From the NCBI RefSeq assembly GCF_031326225.1, contig NZ_CP133720.1, positions 62,001 through 126,000 of the forward strand: a stretch of 64,000 bases of DNA, read 5' to 3'. Below, in pieces: positions 51,816-60,092 of the stretch. This stretch comes from Undibacterium cyanobacteriorum (lineage in GTDB: Bacteria; Pseudomonadota; Gammaproteobacteria; Burkholderiales; Burkholderiaceae_D). The notes beneath the pieces are model-generated. The model did not search any database. It was not told where the DNA came from and saw only the letters and a program-made list of their open reading frames with translations. Made by a program: the position numbers and the translations under genes. Position 1 is the stretch's first letter. Each line of letters opens with the position of its first letter.

Positions 51816-53119
51816 TTCCTAAAATGCGTGCTATCGCAATTGACGATGAATCCTCTCACCTCATTGCCATTCAACAGGCAACTACAAAAGTGGGTTTTGG
51901 ATGCCTCCCTTTACTTTATCCATCTGAGGCGCAGGCTGAGAAACTTCAATCGATTGGGCAGCAAGGGACACATATAAGAATTATTATAAGTGACCTTCAT
52001 TTAGACTCGACATCGCAAACACGCGGACCAGAAGCCAGCTATTCTCTAATTGCGAATTTAATTCATCAAATTCACCTCCCTCCTTGGACTCCGTATGTTT
52101 TTGTACTGTGGACACAATATCCGGAAGAAGTGCAGGGTCTCACAACTTATTTGGAAAATAGACTGCAACTTTTTCAATTGCCGGGCTTGGTAATCTCGCT
52201 CGATAAAGCGGACTACAACATACCGTCCGGTGAACCGGATTACGAGAAACTGTGGAAAGATTTGCGTGAGAAAATCAGTGGGTCACGGGGCCTCAATGTT
52301 CTATTGCAGTGGGAGAAAGAAATTATCCTAGCAGCGGATAACGTTGTGAGGCGACTACTAGAAGTCGCTCGAGGCAATAAAAATCAAGCAATCACATTCG
52401 ATAGTGAACTTGATCGTGTTTTGAGCTCAATCGCTCAAACCGCAACGAGTAGAAAGTTTGCCAGTCGTGAACCGAGAACCGCAGCGAATGAAGGCCTACT
52501 GCCTTTGCTTATTGATGAAATGGAACATTTAACCGTCAGTCCAGAGCAGAAATCCCGATGGACCGCTGCATTAACCAAGGCTGTTAGTCAGGAAAAAATA
52601 CCTCCAGTTGCAAGTGAAATAGCGATTTTAAATGACGCACTACATATTTCTCGCACGGGTACAACAACAGGAGCCGATCGAGGTGCTGTAATACCGCGAT
52701 GGCATGACGACGTAACATTTCACGAGATCTTTGGCATAAAAATTGCCGATGCTTATCGAATATTTGGACTTAAAAAGTGGCCAGATGACTACTCAATAAA
52801 ATATATTCAAATAGAAGGCCTTTGTGATTCAACACAGCAAAAACCCGGTGTCGTTCCATTTTCTTTGGCTTGTGAAATTCTTGGTTCAGTAGCGCTAGAA
52901 GACAAAATAAAGCCGGCTTCGGTAGAAGAATCACCTACCTACCTTGATCCTTCAGGAAAAGAACAAAAACTTGTCATCAATTTGAGATATTTCTTTACAA
53001 CAGAACGCAGTAAGGCGATAAGTTATGTTGCCGATTTTCGATTGAGAGAATCAATGATCAGTAAATGGGCGTTCTCGTGGGCAACCCATGCTATTCGTCC
53101 CGGTATCGTGGAGTTTTAG
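51812..53119 (+). CDS. Receiver-domain protein with unknown output domain
   Basis: A 435-residue partner of the double-GHKL kinase. The N-terminal receiver has the complete active set: Asp11-Asp12 (AIDDESS), phospho-acceptor Asp61 (IIISDLHLDS), Thr101 (VLWTQ) and Lys132 (SLDKADY). There is an insertion after Asp61 (STSQTRGPEASYS). The remaining about 290 residues form an output domain that I cannot match; it has no HTH, nuclease, TIR or membrane signature visible. Segments there include RWHDDVTFHEIFGIKIADAY and NLRYFFTTERSKAISYVADF. The ATG overlaps the kinase stop (ATGA). It converges on the restriction endonuclease gene 69 bp away. Confidence 0.8.
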   Translation: MIPKMRAIAIDDESSHLIAIQQATTKVGFGCLPLLYPSEAQAEKLQSIGQQGTHIRIIISDLHLDSTSQTRGPEASYSLIANLIHQIHLPPWTPYVFVLWTQYPEEVQGLTTYLENRLQLFQLPGLVISLDKADYNIPSGEPDYEKLWKDLREKISGSRGLNVLLQWEKEIILAADNVVRRLLEVARGNKNQAITFDSELDRVLSSIAQTATSRKFASREPRTAANEGLLPLLIDEMEHLTVSPEQKSRWTAALTKAVSQEKIPPVASEIAILNDALHISRTGTTTGADRGAVIPRWHDDVTFHEIFGIKIADAYRIFGLKKWPDDYSIKYIQIEGLCDSTQQKPGVVPFSLACEILGSVALEDKIKPASVEESPTYLDPSGKEQKLVINLRYFFTTERSKAISYVADFRLRESMISKWAFSWATHAIRPGIVEF

Positions 53120-53188
53120 CGCATTTACATGGTTTAGGCGGAAATAGAAGGCCGAACGTTCATGCTGGACAGCAATAGTGAAAAGTTT

Positions 53189-54499
53189 CTAACGATTCAG
53201 AAAATTTAGACGATCAGATCCTACGTCCACATCGAAAAATCTTCTGAAAGTAATTACATTCTCTTTGTCCTTGTAACATGTCTCCTTCGACTTCTTTAAA
53301 GACTCAGGTACAACAAGACATATCTCTTGGTGCTGCATATCATGAATTGCGTCGGCTGACACCCGATCATCTACTGTCGCGAGAAAAAGAGAGCAGTTGA
53401 ACTTCTCCATTGCGATTTGCTTCCATCGTTCTCTTAGTGTTGTCTTTGCCGAAAGTATCAATGCATCATTGAATGATCTTGTGGTGTCTTTCAGGGTTCT
53501 CAAATTAGGTAAAACGAAGTCGGGCCTACGTCCGCCAGTAACAGCTTGTTCCTCGAATGAGATGTGGCCATCGCTTAGTAGTCGTCCGATGTGTTGTTCG
53601 AACGAGCGACCAGCGCGTGACTTTCTGTGCTGACTAGCGCTGAGAAAAGTTGCATCCAATTCGGGAAATCCTCGTACAACCGCAGTCACGAGATCAGTAT
53701 TTTTTTCGGTGATGATTCTGACGACTTCTGCTGCCCTGTGTCTAAGTTCCGCTCGTTTGTATAACTTGTATTCGATGTCTCGGCTAATCTTCATGATGGC
53801 GTCGCCAGGATTTTCGAGCTCATAAGGGTTGAGGGTTTGGAGCCCATGTTGAGCGAGGTATTCTTGTTGTGCTCGCGAGGCTAACACTGACGAAGGTGGG
53901 AGCTGTGAAACCGATGCGATAAATGCGTCTAGGGTTCCCGCTTTTAAACTCTCGCTCAGTTCTTGTATTAGCTGCTCAGATTCGTCATGCGAGGTATTCG
54001 AAATGTTCTTGGGTGCGAAGAGACCGAAATGAAAATCCGCGCTAAGGTCGAAAATGGTTTCGAGGATTTCTGCTTCATCAGAGGCTGAATCGATCACCAT
54101 GAACCAATGGTGTGATTCGCCATGTGATTTTTTCAAAGTACCACCGAGAAGCATTGAGGCAGGCGTGAGTTCCGTGAAGTACTCTTTCGGCACTCCCGTA
54201 AAGTGCATCTCTGAGCCTTTGTTCGAATAGTGCTTTAGGTTCGATGTTCTGATCTCACCTGTTTCTGGCCAAAAGGTGCTGAAAGGTGTTTCGAAAATAT
54301 GGGGCTTTTCGAGGTTGATATTTCGCAGTGGTGGAAAGAAGTCAGTTTCTCGAATTTCGCGTGGTATGTAGACACCATTTTGATGGCCAAACTCTTGACC
54401 ATCAGCCCAGACGCAATCATTACGTGACAATTTCTTGATGAAGAGCTGAGTGCTTTTCGAAATCCAAAATTGAATATTTTCTTGACTGGCTGGGATCAC
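53189..54499 (-). CDS. Type II restriction endonuclease, EcoRII-like
   Basis: A 436-residue endonuclease of the EcoRII/SsoII/NgoMIV group. The C-terminal PD-(D/E)XK core reads RRPDFVLP (Asp327), then 25 residues later SAKTTLRERW (Lys352, Arg358), and Glu365. The K-(S/T)-T-x-R-x-R-W block is the hallmark of this CC(N)GG-recognising group. Upstream, SRAGRSFEQHIG begins the catalytic domain. The N-terminal about 240 residues would be the effector-binding domain of a type IIE enzyme, as in EcoRII (about 400 residues). It lies 69 bp after the methyltransferase on the same strand. The target is probably CCWGG or a relative; the exact site cannot be read from sequence. Confidence 0.85.
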   Translation of the reverse strand: MIPASQENIQFWISKSTQLFIKKLSRNDCVWADGQEFGHQNGVYIPREIRETDFFPPLRNINLEKPHIFETPFSTFWPETGEIRTSNLKHYSNKGSEMHFTGVPKEYFTELTPASMLLGGTLKKSHGESHHWFMVIDSASDEAEILETIFDLSADFHFGLFAPKNISNTSHDESEQLIQELSESLKAGTLDAFIASVSQLPPSSVLASRAQQEYLAQHGLQTLNPYELENPGDAIMKISRDIEYKLYKRAELRHRAAEVVRIITEKNTDLVTAVVRGFPELDATFLSASQHRKSRAGRSFEQHIGRLLSDGHISFEEQAVTGGRRPDFVLPNLRTLKDTTRSFNDALILSAKTTLRERWKQIAMEKFNCSLFLATVDDRVSADAIHDMQHQEICLVVPESLKKSKETCYKDKENVITFRRFFDVDVGSDRLNFLNR

Positions 54500-54568
54500 T
54501 AGTTTGGTCCTTCAGGGCATGGCGCAAAAAAATTTGAAAGCGTGAAAATGCTAACCGTGGTGAACAGG

Positions 54569-55855
54569 CTACGCTGCAATTTTCGATCGCCGTGTTCTAG
54601 CACTTTCTTTTTCTAGCGCAAGATAAGGCAGCATCGCGTTTGCAACATGCGACATTACATCAACCACGACAGAATTTCCAAATTGTTTGTAGGCTCGCGT
54701 ATCGGATACGGGTATCTTGAAGCTGTCTGGGAATCCCATCAAACGCGCGCACTCTCTTGGTGTGAGACGACGCGGATTTTTTGTTTTCCCTTGGCTGACC
54801 AGAATTTCAGATCCATCTTTGTAATAGCGCGCGGACAATGTGCGCGTTACGCTGTCTTTGGTGACGAGTCCAAATCCAAATCCATTTCCTTTTTCTTTGT
54901 GTTTCGCGGCGTAGTTCTGTAGATAGGCCCAAAGATTGTCTGTGAGCGTGTATTTATCTAAGGTTTTTTTCTTCTTGTGATCAAAGTAGGCGTCGCCGTC
55001 CCACGGTAGGAAGGGCTCCGTGCCATCAGTTTTGTGTAGGATCTCTCCCAGCTTCCGCGTTCCCTTTTCTGGGAGTTCAAGTTGATGCAAATCGAATTTG
55101 ATGCCGAGGTCATTGCGGAAGCCCACAATAATGATACGTTCGCGATGTTGTGGGACGAAGTGCGCGCCATCGATGACGCGATAACTCATGGTGTAGCCAA
55201 GTTCTTCGAGGCTGCGCTTGATGACGTCAAAGGTCCGGCCTTTGTCGTGCGAGGTGAGGTTCTTTACGTTTTCTAGCAAGAAAGCGCGTGGCTTCTTCTG
55301 ATCAATAATTCGGCAAATATCAAAGAACAATGTGCCTTGCGTTTCATCATTAAAACCATGGGCGCGGCCTAGTGCGTTCTTCTTCGAAACGCCAGCAATT
55401 GAAAAGGGTTGGCAAGGAAAGCCGCCTAACAATACGTCGTGATCTGGAATCTCACTTGCCGCAATTTGAGTGATATCACCATTGAGTTGGTGATTATTCG
55501 GGAAGTTGTACAAATAAGTCTTTTGCGCGTAGGTATCCCATTCGCTGGTGAAAACGCAGTGTCCACCAATACTATCAAAAGCCTGACGGATGCCGCCGAT
55601 TCCGGCGAAGAGATCAATGAACGTGAACGGCGCATTGTTTGCCGCGTGAGGATCGTTATTCTCTAAGGGAAGAATCTGTTGAAGCGCATAGGACAAATAA
55701 GGTGGTGGATCACTCTCACGAGCTTCCCAGCGTCGTACTTGGCGTGCATTAACGCCGAGGATTGCAGCGATGTCCTCTTGGCTTTTGAGTTTGCGTGCTG
55801 CCGCAAGATATTTAAGGACGGCTTCTGAATCGTGATTCTGTGTGGGGTGTGACAT
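54569..55855 (-). CDS. DNA (cytosine-5) methyltransferase with N-terminal HTH
   Basis: A 428-residue C5 methyltransferase that protects the site of the adjacent EcoRII-like nuclease. The first about 60 residues form an HTH (residues about 25-47: SQEDIAAILGVNARQVRRWE). The catalytic part has motif I DLFAGIGGIR (81-90), motif IV GGFPCQPFS with Cys148, motif VI ENVKNL, and motifs IX-X at RLTPRECARLMGFPDSF and YKQFGNSVVVDV. The ATG at 55855 has GAGG upstream and is preferred to 55885. HTH-fused enzymes of this type (M.SsoII, M.EcoRII) repress their own promoter; a fitting inverted repeat lies 23 bp upstream. Confidence 0.92.
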   Translation of the reverse strand: MSHPTQNHDSEAVLKYLAAARKLKSQEDIAAILGVNARQVRRWEARESDPPPYLSYALQQILPLENNDPHAANNAPFTFIDLFAGIGGIRQAFDSIGGHCVFTSEWDTYAQKTYLYNFPNNHQLNGDITQIAASEIPDHDVLLGGFPCQPFSIAGVSKKNALGRAHGFNDETQGTLFFDICRIIDQKKPRAFLLENVKNLTSHDKGRTFDVIKRSLEELGYTMSYRVIDGAHFVPQHRERIIIVGFRNDLGIKFDLHQLELPEKGTRKLGEILHKTDGTEPFLPWDGDAYFDHKKKKTLDKYTLTDNLWAYLQNYAAKHKEKGNGFGFGLVTKDSVTRTLSARYYKDGSEILVSQGKTKNPRRLTPRECARLMGFPDSFKIPVSDTRAYKQFGNSVVVDVMSHVANAMLPYLALEKESARTRRSKIAA

Positions 55856-55877
55856 GAATGCCTCGCTGGGAACTTTA

Positions 55878-55894
55878 TAGGACAATACGTCCTA
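55878..55894 (-). promoter_or_regulatory. Putative methyltransferase autoregulatory operator
   Basis: Perfect inverted repeat TAGGAC-AATAC-GTCCTA upstream of the methyltransferase start. It resembles the GGACA...TGTCC site I remember for M.SsoII. The N-terminal HTH of the methyltransferase is the likely ligand. Confidence 0.6.
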
Positions 55895-55982
55895 AAGCTG
55901 TCCCAGTCAAGTTTTTACTGGATGTAAACACAGTAATTGTACCAAATAACTCATGTAGTTTGTCTTTGTTGAAACAGGCCGA

Positions 55983-56201
55983 TCAAGGTCTATGCATTAG
56001 GGTTTGCAAAACCTGTTCTGCTTCTTGATATGCGGAGCGACGAGAAAATTCGAGCCCCGATGCGACCTCTTCGTCTTCTATACTCACTGACCAAACGTAT
56101 CCGCCGCGCCAGTGATCAGGATTTTGTTCAATATTGATTTCGTAACCTGCAGGGATTGCGGTTTCTTCGAGATTTACTTCTTTCAAGTTGAAAATGTTCA
56201 T
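55983..56201 (-). CDS. Small protein of unknown function
   Basis: A 72-residue acidic protein (starts MNIFNLKEVNLEETAIPAGY; later SVSIEDEEVASGLEFSRRSA), with a beta-then-helix appearance. GGA and GAG purine stretches precede the ATG. It lies at the edge of the restriction-modification island, transcribed in the same direction as the methyltransferase but before its operator. No family recognised. Confidence 0.58.
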   Translation of the reverse strand: MNIFNLKEVNLEETAIPAGYEINIEQNPDHWRGGYVWSVSIEDEEVASGLEFSRRSAYQEAEQVLQTLMHRP

Positions 56202-56303
56202 AACTCAATTCCAATGTTTGGGAGTGATTAGATGATGTATCGCTACGGCTCCAAAGTCTACGGACTATCAGTCACATCTTTAACCACGTAAAAACTATTT
56301 GAC

Positions 56304-56325
56304 TTTAGTTTCCATGGAAACTAAA
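56304..56325. promoter_or_regulatory. Perfect 22-bp palindrome, MarR operator
   Basis: Arms TTTAGTTTCCA (56304-56314) and TGGAAACTAAA (56315-56325) abut with no spacer. It ends 29 bp before the preferred MarR start. Size and symmetry fit a MarR dimer site for autorepression. Confidence 0.72.
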
Positions 56326-56354
56326 CTGTGAGCATTCCACAGAAATTGCTCGTC

Positions 56355-56834
56355 ATGAAATCCAACCCTAAACAAAACACCAAACCCCACCCCAGCGCGC
56401 TCGAAGACCATCTCGGCTTTTGGATGCGTTATGTTTCTAACCAAGTTTCCGCACGCTTTGAGGCGGAGTTGGTGGCGCATGATGTGAGTGTGACGGAGTG
56501 GGTGGCTTTGCGGGCTTTGTATGCGGAGGCGATTACCACGCATGCCGGGTTGATTGATGCTTTGGGTATGACTAAGGGCGCGGCTTCTAAGATTATTTCC
56601 AAGCTAGAGGCCAAGGGTTTGGTGGTGCGTGATTTTGTTGATGGTGGTGCGCGTGAGCAGGTGCTGAGTTTGACCGCTGCTGGGCGACGTTTGGTGCCGA
56701 AGTTATCGAATGTGGCAGATCGTAATGATGATCATTTCTTCGGACACTTGGGTGAGAGGAAACGCCAGCAATTGATCGCTGATTTGCAAGAGCTGGTCGC
56801 CTACCATCAAATGAAACAAGTGCCGGTTAAATAG
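56355..56834 (+). CDS. MarR-family transcriptional regulator
   Basis: A 159-residue winged-helix regulator. The HTH region reads VSVTEWVALRALYAEAITTH, then GLIDALGMTKGAASKIISKL and EAKGLVVRDFVDGGAREQVL. The ATG at 56355 is used; a GTG at 56328 would put the start next to the palindrome. It probably controls itself and the downstream DUF1398 gene, which lies about 110 bp further on the same strand. Confidence 0.88.
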   Translation: MKSNPKQNTKPHPSALEDHLGFWMRYVSNQVSARFEAELVAHDVSVTEWVALRALYAEAITTHAGLIDALGMTKGAASKIISKLEAKGLVVRDFVDGGAREQVLSLTAAGRRLVPKLSNVADRNDDHFFGHLGERKRQQLIADLQELVAYHQMKQVPVK

Positions 56835-56944
56835 CGTTTTGCGTTGGCATTCCCTGAAATTGCATTTCTTCGCGATTGAAGCTCGCGGAAAATCGAACTA
56901 CCTATCAATCAAGCTTCCAAGCTATTTTATCTACGGACATGATC

Positions 56945-57367
56945 ATGAATCCAGACCACAACCTCACGGCAGAATCGAACACTAAGCACGTGGTGATTCG
57001 CCAAACATTTGAAGCCTCGCAAGCTGGCAGTATTCATTTCGGGCAAGTGATTGCTGATTTGATGAGTGTTGACGTTGAATCCTACTTCGTCGATTACCGC
57101 ACACGCCAAGTGTCTTACTACTTTCCAAACGACGAAAGCTTTTGCCTAAATTATGCAGCGGAAGGCGAAGTGTTCGGGCAAACTTTTGTGCAAGCCGATG
57201 TCAAAGCGGCGATCATCGGCGCGCAAAAAGGTGAGGTGATGTATCCCGAGTTTAAGAAGCTCACGCAGAAGGCTGGTTGCATAGGGTACATTGTGTGGAT
57301 CAAGGGCCGCCATGTGTCTTATCTTGGCCGCAATGGCGAGACGCATGTGGAGCATTTTCCGAATTGA
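56945..57367 (+). CDS. DUF1398 family protein
   Basis: A 140-residue protein fitting DUF1398 (sometimes labelled phage envelope protein, without evidence): DLMSVDVESYFVDYRTRQVS, then GAQKGEVMYPEFKKLTQKAG and the terminal HVSYLGRNGETHVEHFPN. Function unknown. ATG 56945 is preferred to 56939 by the spacing of a weak CGGA site. It is downstream of the MarR gene and possibly under its control. Confidence 0.78.
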   Translation: MNPDHNLTAESNTKHVVIRQTFEASQAGSIHFGQVIADLMSVDVESYFVDYRTRQVSYYFPNDESFCLNYAAEGEVFGQTFVQADVKAAIIGAQKGEVMYPEFKKLTQKAGCIGYIVWIKGRHVSYLGRNGETHVEHFPN

Positions 57368-57440
57368 GTTGGTTTAGTTTTTGAATTTGGAAAATTTGTA
57401 ATCGTTAAGATGTAAATCCTTACCCACCGGAAGTCACTGG

Positions 57441-57460
57441 ATTCCCGCCTACGCGGGAAT
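57441..57460. repeat. dRS3-like 20-bp inverted repeat
   Basis: ATTCCCGC-CTAC-GCGGGAAT with CACTGG before and GAC after, i.e. the same element in reverse orientation to the copy at 46767. Confidence 0.85.
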
Positions 57461-57537
57461 GACAAGCTAGTTTGACGATGCCCTTGCATCAAAGATTTCT
57501 TATCGAAAACCAAATATCAAAAACAAAGAATTTTCAC

Positions 57538-57930
57538 ATGATCTCCCACATCTTCATCGGCATCACCGACCACACACGTGCTCATGCCTTTTACTCTGCC
57601 ATCATGGATGAACTCGGTTATGTGTTGAAGTTCACTGAGCCAGAAAAATCGTGGTCGGGTTGGTTTGAGGAAGGTGTGCCGCGACCACTCGTGGTGATAG
57701 GCAAACCGTTTAATGGTGAGGCGATGAGCGCAGGCAATGGCCAGATGTTGGCGTTGCTGGCGAAGAATCGAAAGCTAGTTGATGCGGCGTATGCGAAGGC
57801 GATTGCGCTAGGCGGTCGTTGCGAAGGCGCGCCGGGTTTGCGTCTGCATTATCATCCCAATTACTACGGTGCTTATTTTCGCGATGTGGATGGCAACAAG
57901 ATTTGTGTTTGTTGTCACGAGGCGGAGTGA
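57538..57930 (+). CDS. VOC-superfamily protein
   Basis: A 130-residue glyoxalase/bleomycin-resistance-like protein: HIFIGITDHTRAHAFYSAIM (about 4-23), a middle with WFEEGVPRPLVVIGKPF, and the C-terminal GAYFRDVDGNKICVCCHEAE. A probable metal ligand is His4; the usual Glu before the end is replaced by Cys-rich residues, so metal binding may differ. It follows the DUF1398 gene after a dRS3-like repeat. Confidence 0.82.
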   Translation: MISHIFIGITDHTRAHAFYSAIMDELGYVLKFTEPEKSWSGWFEEGVPRPLVVIGKPFNGEAMSAGNGQMLALLAKNRKLVDAAYAKAIALGGRCEGAPGLRLHYHPNYYGAYFRDVDGNKICVCCHEAE

Positions 57931-57972
57931 CTTTCCGCCTCTGGTATTTTCATTTATTTTTTAGTCGTGTCC

Positions 57973-58839
57973 TTAGGGTGTTGTGCTTGGCGATGTAAAC
58001 AACCACAACACTGCCTGCTCAAAATCTTCACGCCAAAACTTCTCATTGTGTTCAGCGCCTTTGACAATCTTGAAGCTGAGATTGTCACGTGGATGTCCTG
58101 TCTTCAAAAGTTCGTCGTAAGAGCGCTCCGCATCAGCAGCCTGTGTGCCGCCCTCTTTTTCTCCGGCGGCGATGTATAAGCGTGCATCTTTGGGAACTGG
58201 GCGTTTGGCGATGAATTCGATCGCTTGATTCGAAATCCAATACGAAGGCGAGTAGATTCCGGCTTTGCTAAACACTTCCGGATATTGATTGATCGCATAG
58301 TGCGAAATTAATCCACCCATGGAGCTGCCCATGATGGCGGTGTTGCTGCGATCGGGTTTGCTGCGGTAGTGTTGATCGATGTAAGGCTTCACGACATTGA
58401 CGATGAACTCGGTGTATTGCTTACCTTCAGGCGGGCTGAAGTCGAGATTCGGCCATGGGTTCAGTTCATTCATGCGCTTGTCTTCGCCGTTATCGATGCC
58501 GACTACGATGAGTTCTAGCTTGCCTGCCTGTGCAAGTTTGTTCAGGGTTTCGTCAACGCCCCATTCTCCCGCAAACGAGGTCGCATCGTCGAACAGATTT
58601 TGTGCGTCGTGCATGTACAGCACTGGGTAAGTTTTATCTGAGTTTGCGTATGATGGTGGCAAATAGACACGCAGTTGACGCTGCCTTTGCAGGCCGGGCA
58701 TTTTCAGTTTTTCAGCGAGGATATGCACATTAGCTTGGGCACTCGCCCGTTTTTCACGCATGGATGGAGATTCTTTTTTTGCATCACAAGCGCTAGTGAA
58801 GGCACATAGACTGAGTAAAGCGATTGATAAAATTTTCAT
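57973..58839 (-). CDS. Alpha/beta-hydrolase esterase lipoprotein (enterochelin-esterase-like)
   Basis: A 288-residue esterase of the Fes/esterase-D-like group. The signal MKILSIALLSLCAFTSACDA carries a lipobox (FTSAC), so it is a membrane-anchored lipoprotein. The core has LRVYLPPSYANSDKTYPVLY, MHDAQNLFD, the nucleophile elbow GSSMGG, and GAEHNEKFWREDF with the catalytic His. The ATG at 58839 begins the signal peptide; longer frames were rejected. The substrate is unknown; siderophore or sugar esters are usual for the family. Confidence 0.86.
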   Translation of the reverse strand: MKILSIALLSLCAFTSACDAKKESPSMREKRASAQANVHILAEKLKMPGLQRQRQLRVYLPPSYANSDKTYPVLYMHDAQNLFDDATSFAGEWGVDETLNKLAQAGKLELIVVGIDNGEDKRMNELNPWPNLDFSPPEGKQYTEFIVNVVKPYIDQHYRSKPDRSNTAIMGSSMGGLISHYAINQYPEVFSKAGIYSPSYWISNQAIEFIAKRPVPKDARLYIAAGEKEGGTQAADAERSYDELLKTGHPRDNLSFKIVKGAEHNEKFWREDFEQAVLWLFTSPSTTP

Positions 58840-59322
58840 AAGCACGGTAAGCAAATAGGCAATGTCGAAGTTTCTTGTGGTGCGTTCTATGCACACTTTG
58901 CACGCTCAAATCTAAAAATCCAAGCTCATTGTAATCAAAGCATGTGGGCATCAATCACTCATGACAGTATAAGAGTCCCATTGAATTGAGCATTTCCGCA
59001 ACACAAAATCTTCGTTTCCTGACTGCAAAACCACAAACCCCACACTCTGAACAAAATTGCTGGACGTTATCAGCCGCATTGCATATTCTTTCACTATGGC
59101 AAATTTTTGCATTTGCGCATGCATATCTTTTTCCCTAGTTTTTTGGCTAACATGAAAGTCAATGATGTTCAATGCGAATGCTGAATTTGCAAGCAGAACA
59201 GACGGGAATCTAGTGTATGAACGGATGAACGCATATCGCATATCGCATAATCGCATAACCCGCTTAGGACTACGGCTGGTGGTCCTGAGGCGAGGACAAG
59301 AAATTCAATCAAGGAGTGGCGC
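58840..59322. other. Intergenic spacer before the DUF3334 gene
   Basis: 480 bp between divergent genes, AT-rich. It contains the 7-8-bp repeats at its right end. Open frames here lack ribosome sites and resemblance to proteins. The DUF3334 promoter is expected near 59260-59300. Confidence 0.5.
59230..59259. repeat. Short tandem repeat CGCATA(A)T x 4
   Basis: Units CGCATAT, CGCATAT, CGCATAAT and CGCATAAC, about 65 bp upstream of the DUF3334 start. Confidence 0.7.
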
Positions 59323-60021
59323 ATGAGTGCAGACGATAAAACCATCATTTACGGCACTGAAGATTTGCTCACGAGTCTTTGTCATTCGGTCACTCGGGTG
59401 CTGAACGTCGCGACCCAAACCAAAATTCATTACTCGGCCATGGTGCAACGTATCACCAAGATTGGCTTGAAACCGGATATCGGTTGTTTCGTGCTGTTTG
59501 ATGGCGGCTTCTCTGGCTTGGTAGTGTTGAACTTTTCCGGCCAAGCGGCGATGGAAATCTATGCAAAGTATATGCTGACCATGGGTATGCCTGAATCGGA
59601 GTTGGCCACTGCTTATACATCAGACGAAGTCGCGAATATTCTGGGCGAATTGATGAACCAAATCGTTGGTGATTTCACGGGAAAAGTGCGACGTGAATTG
59701 CAAACCAACATCACGCAAAATCAACCAAAGATGTTGGTGCTCACCAAGCAGGTGATGTTGAGCGTCGATACGCCATTGGATCGACCTGAGATTCGTCGGG
59801 TCTCTTTCTTCACCGAGAATAACAATATCTTCTATCTTGAACTGGCGATCGATAGAACTGAGTTCATCAAGTTACACGACTTCGACGTGAGCGAAGTGCC
59901 AGATCCGGATGATTTGCTGGAGATGCAGCAAGCGAATCAAGGTGCTGCTCCGCAATCGGCAGCACCAGCCAGTGGCGGTGACGACGATAGTGATGAGTTA
60001 CTGCGATCTTTGGGGATGTAA
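59323..60021 (+). CDS. DUF3334 family (CheX/FliN-related) protein
   Basis: A 232-residue cytoplasmic protein matching DUF3334, a group with a CheX-like fold found near chemotaxis and flagellar genes. Conserved stretches are DIGCFVLFDGGFSGLVVLNF, SDEVANILGELMNQIVGDFT (the CheC/CheX phosphatase-like helix, ExxN pattern) and VSFFTENNNIFYLELAIDR. The C-terminal tail is acidic and low-complexity (SAAPASGGDDDSDELLRSLG). AAGGAG precedes the ATG. A terminator follows, so it is monocistronic. A phosphatase role on a CheY-like protein is possible but unproven. Confidence 0.82.
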   Translation: MSADDKTIIYGTEDLLTSLCHSVTRVLNVATQTKIHYSAMVQRITKIGLKPDIGCFVLFDGGFSGLVVLNFSGQAAMEIYAKYMLTMGMPESELATAYTSDEVANILGELMNQIVGDFTGKVRRELQTNITQNQPKMLVLTKQVMLSVDTPLDRPEIRRVSFFTENNNIFYLELAIDRTEFIKLHDFDVSEVPDPDDLLEMQQANQGAAPQSAAPASGGDDDSDELLRSLGM

Positions 60022-60049
60022 GTCGGCAGAAAAGTGTGTGATATCAACT

Positions 60050-60071
60050 AGGGGCGATCTGCCCCTTTTTT
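60050..60071 (+). terminator. Rho-independent terminator of the DUF3334 gene
   Basis: Stem AGGGGC / GCCCCT with loop GATCT, followed by six T. Confidence 0.88.
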
Positions 60072-60092
60072 GCGACCAATTACGTTTCTCTG

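Noticed and set aside
52400..56300. Prophage or transposon carrying the restriction system
   Set aside because: No integrase, transposase, phage structural gene or flanking direct repeat could be seen, although the base composition suggests transfer.
58951..59256. 101-codon minus-strand open frame before the DUF3334 gene
   Set aside because: It reads through the CGCATAT repeat, lacks a ribosome site and resembles no protein.
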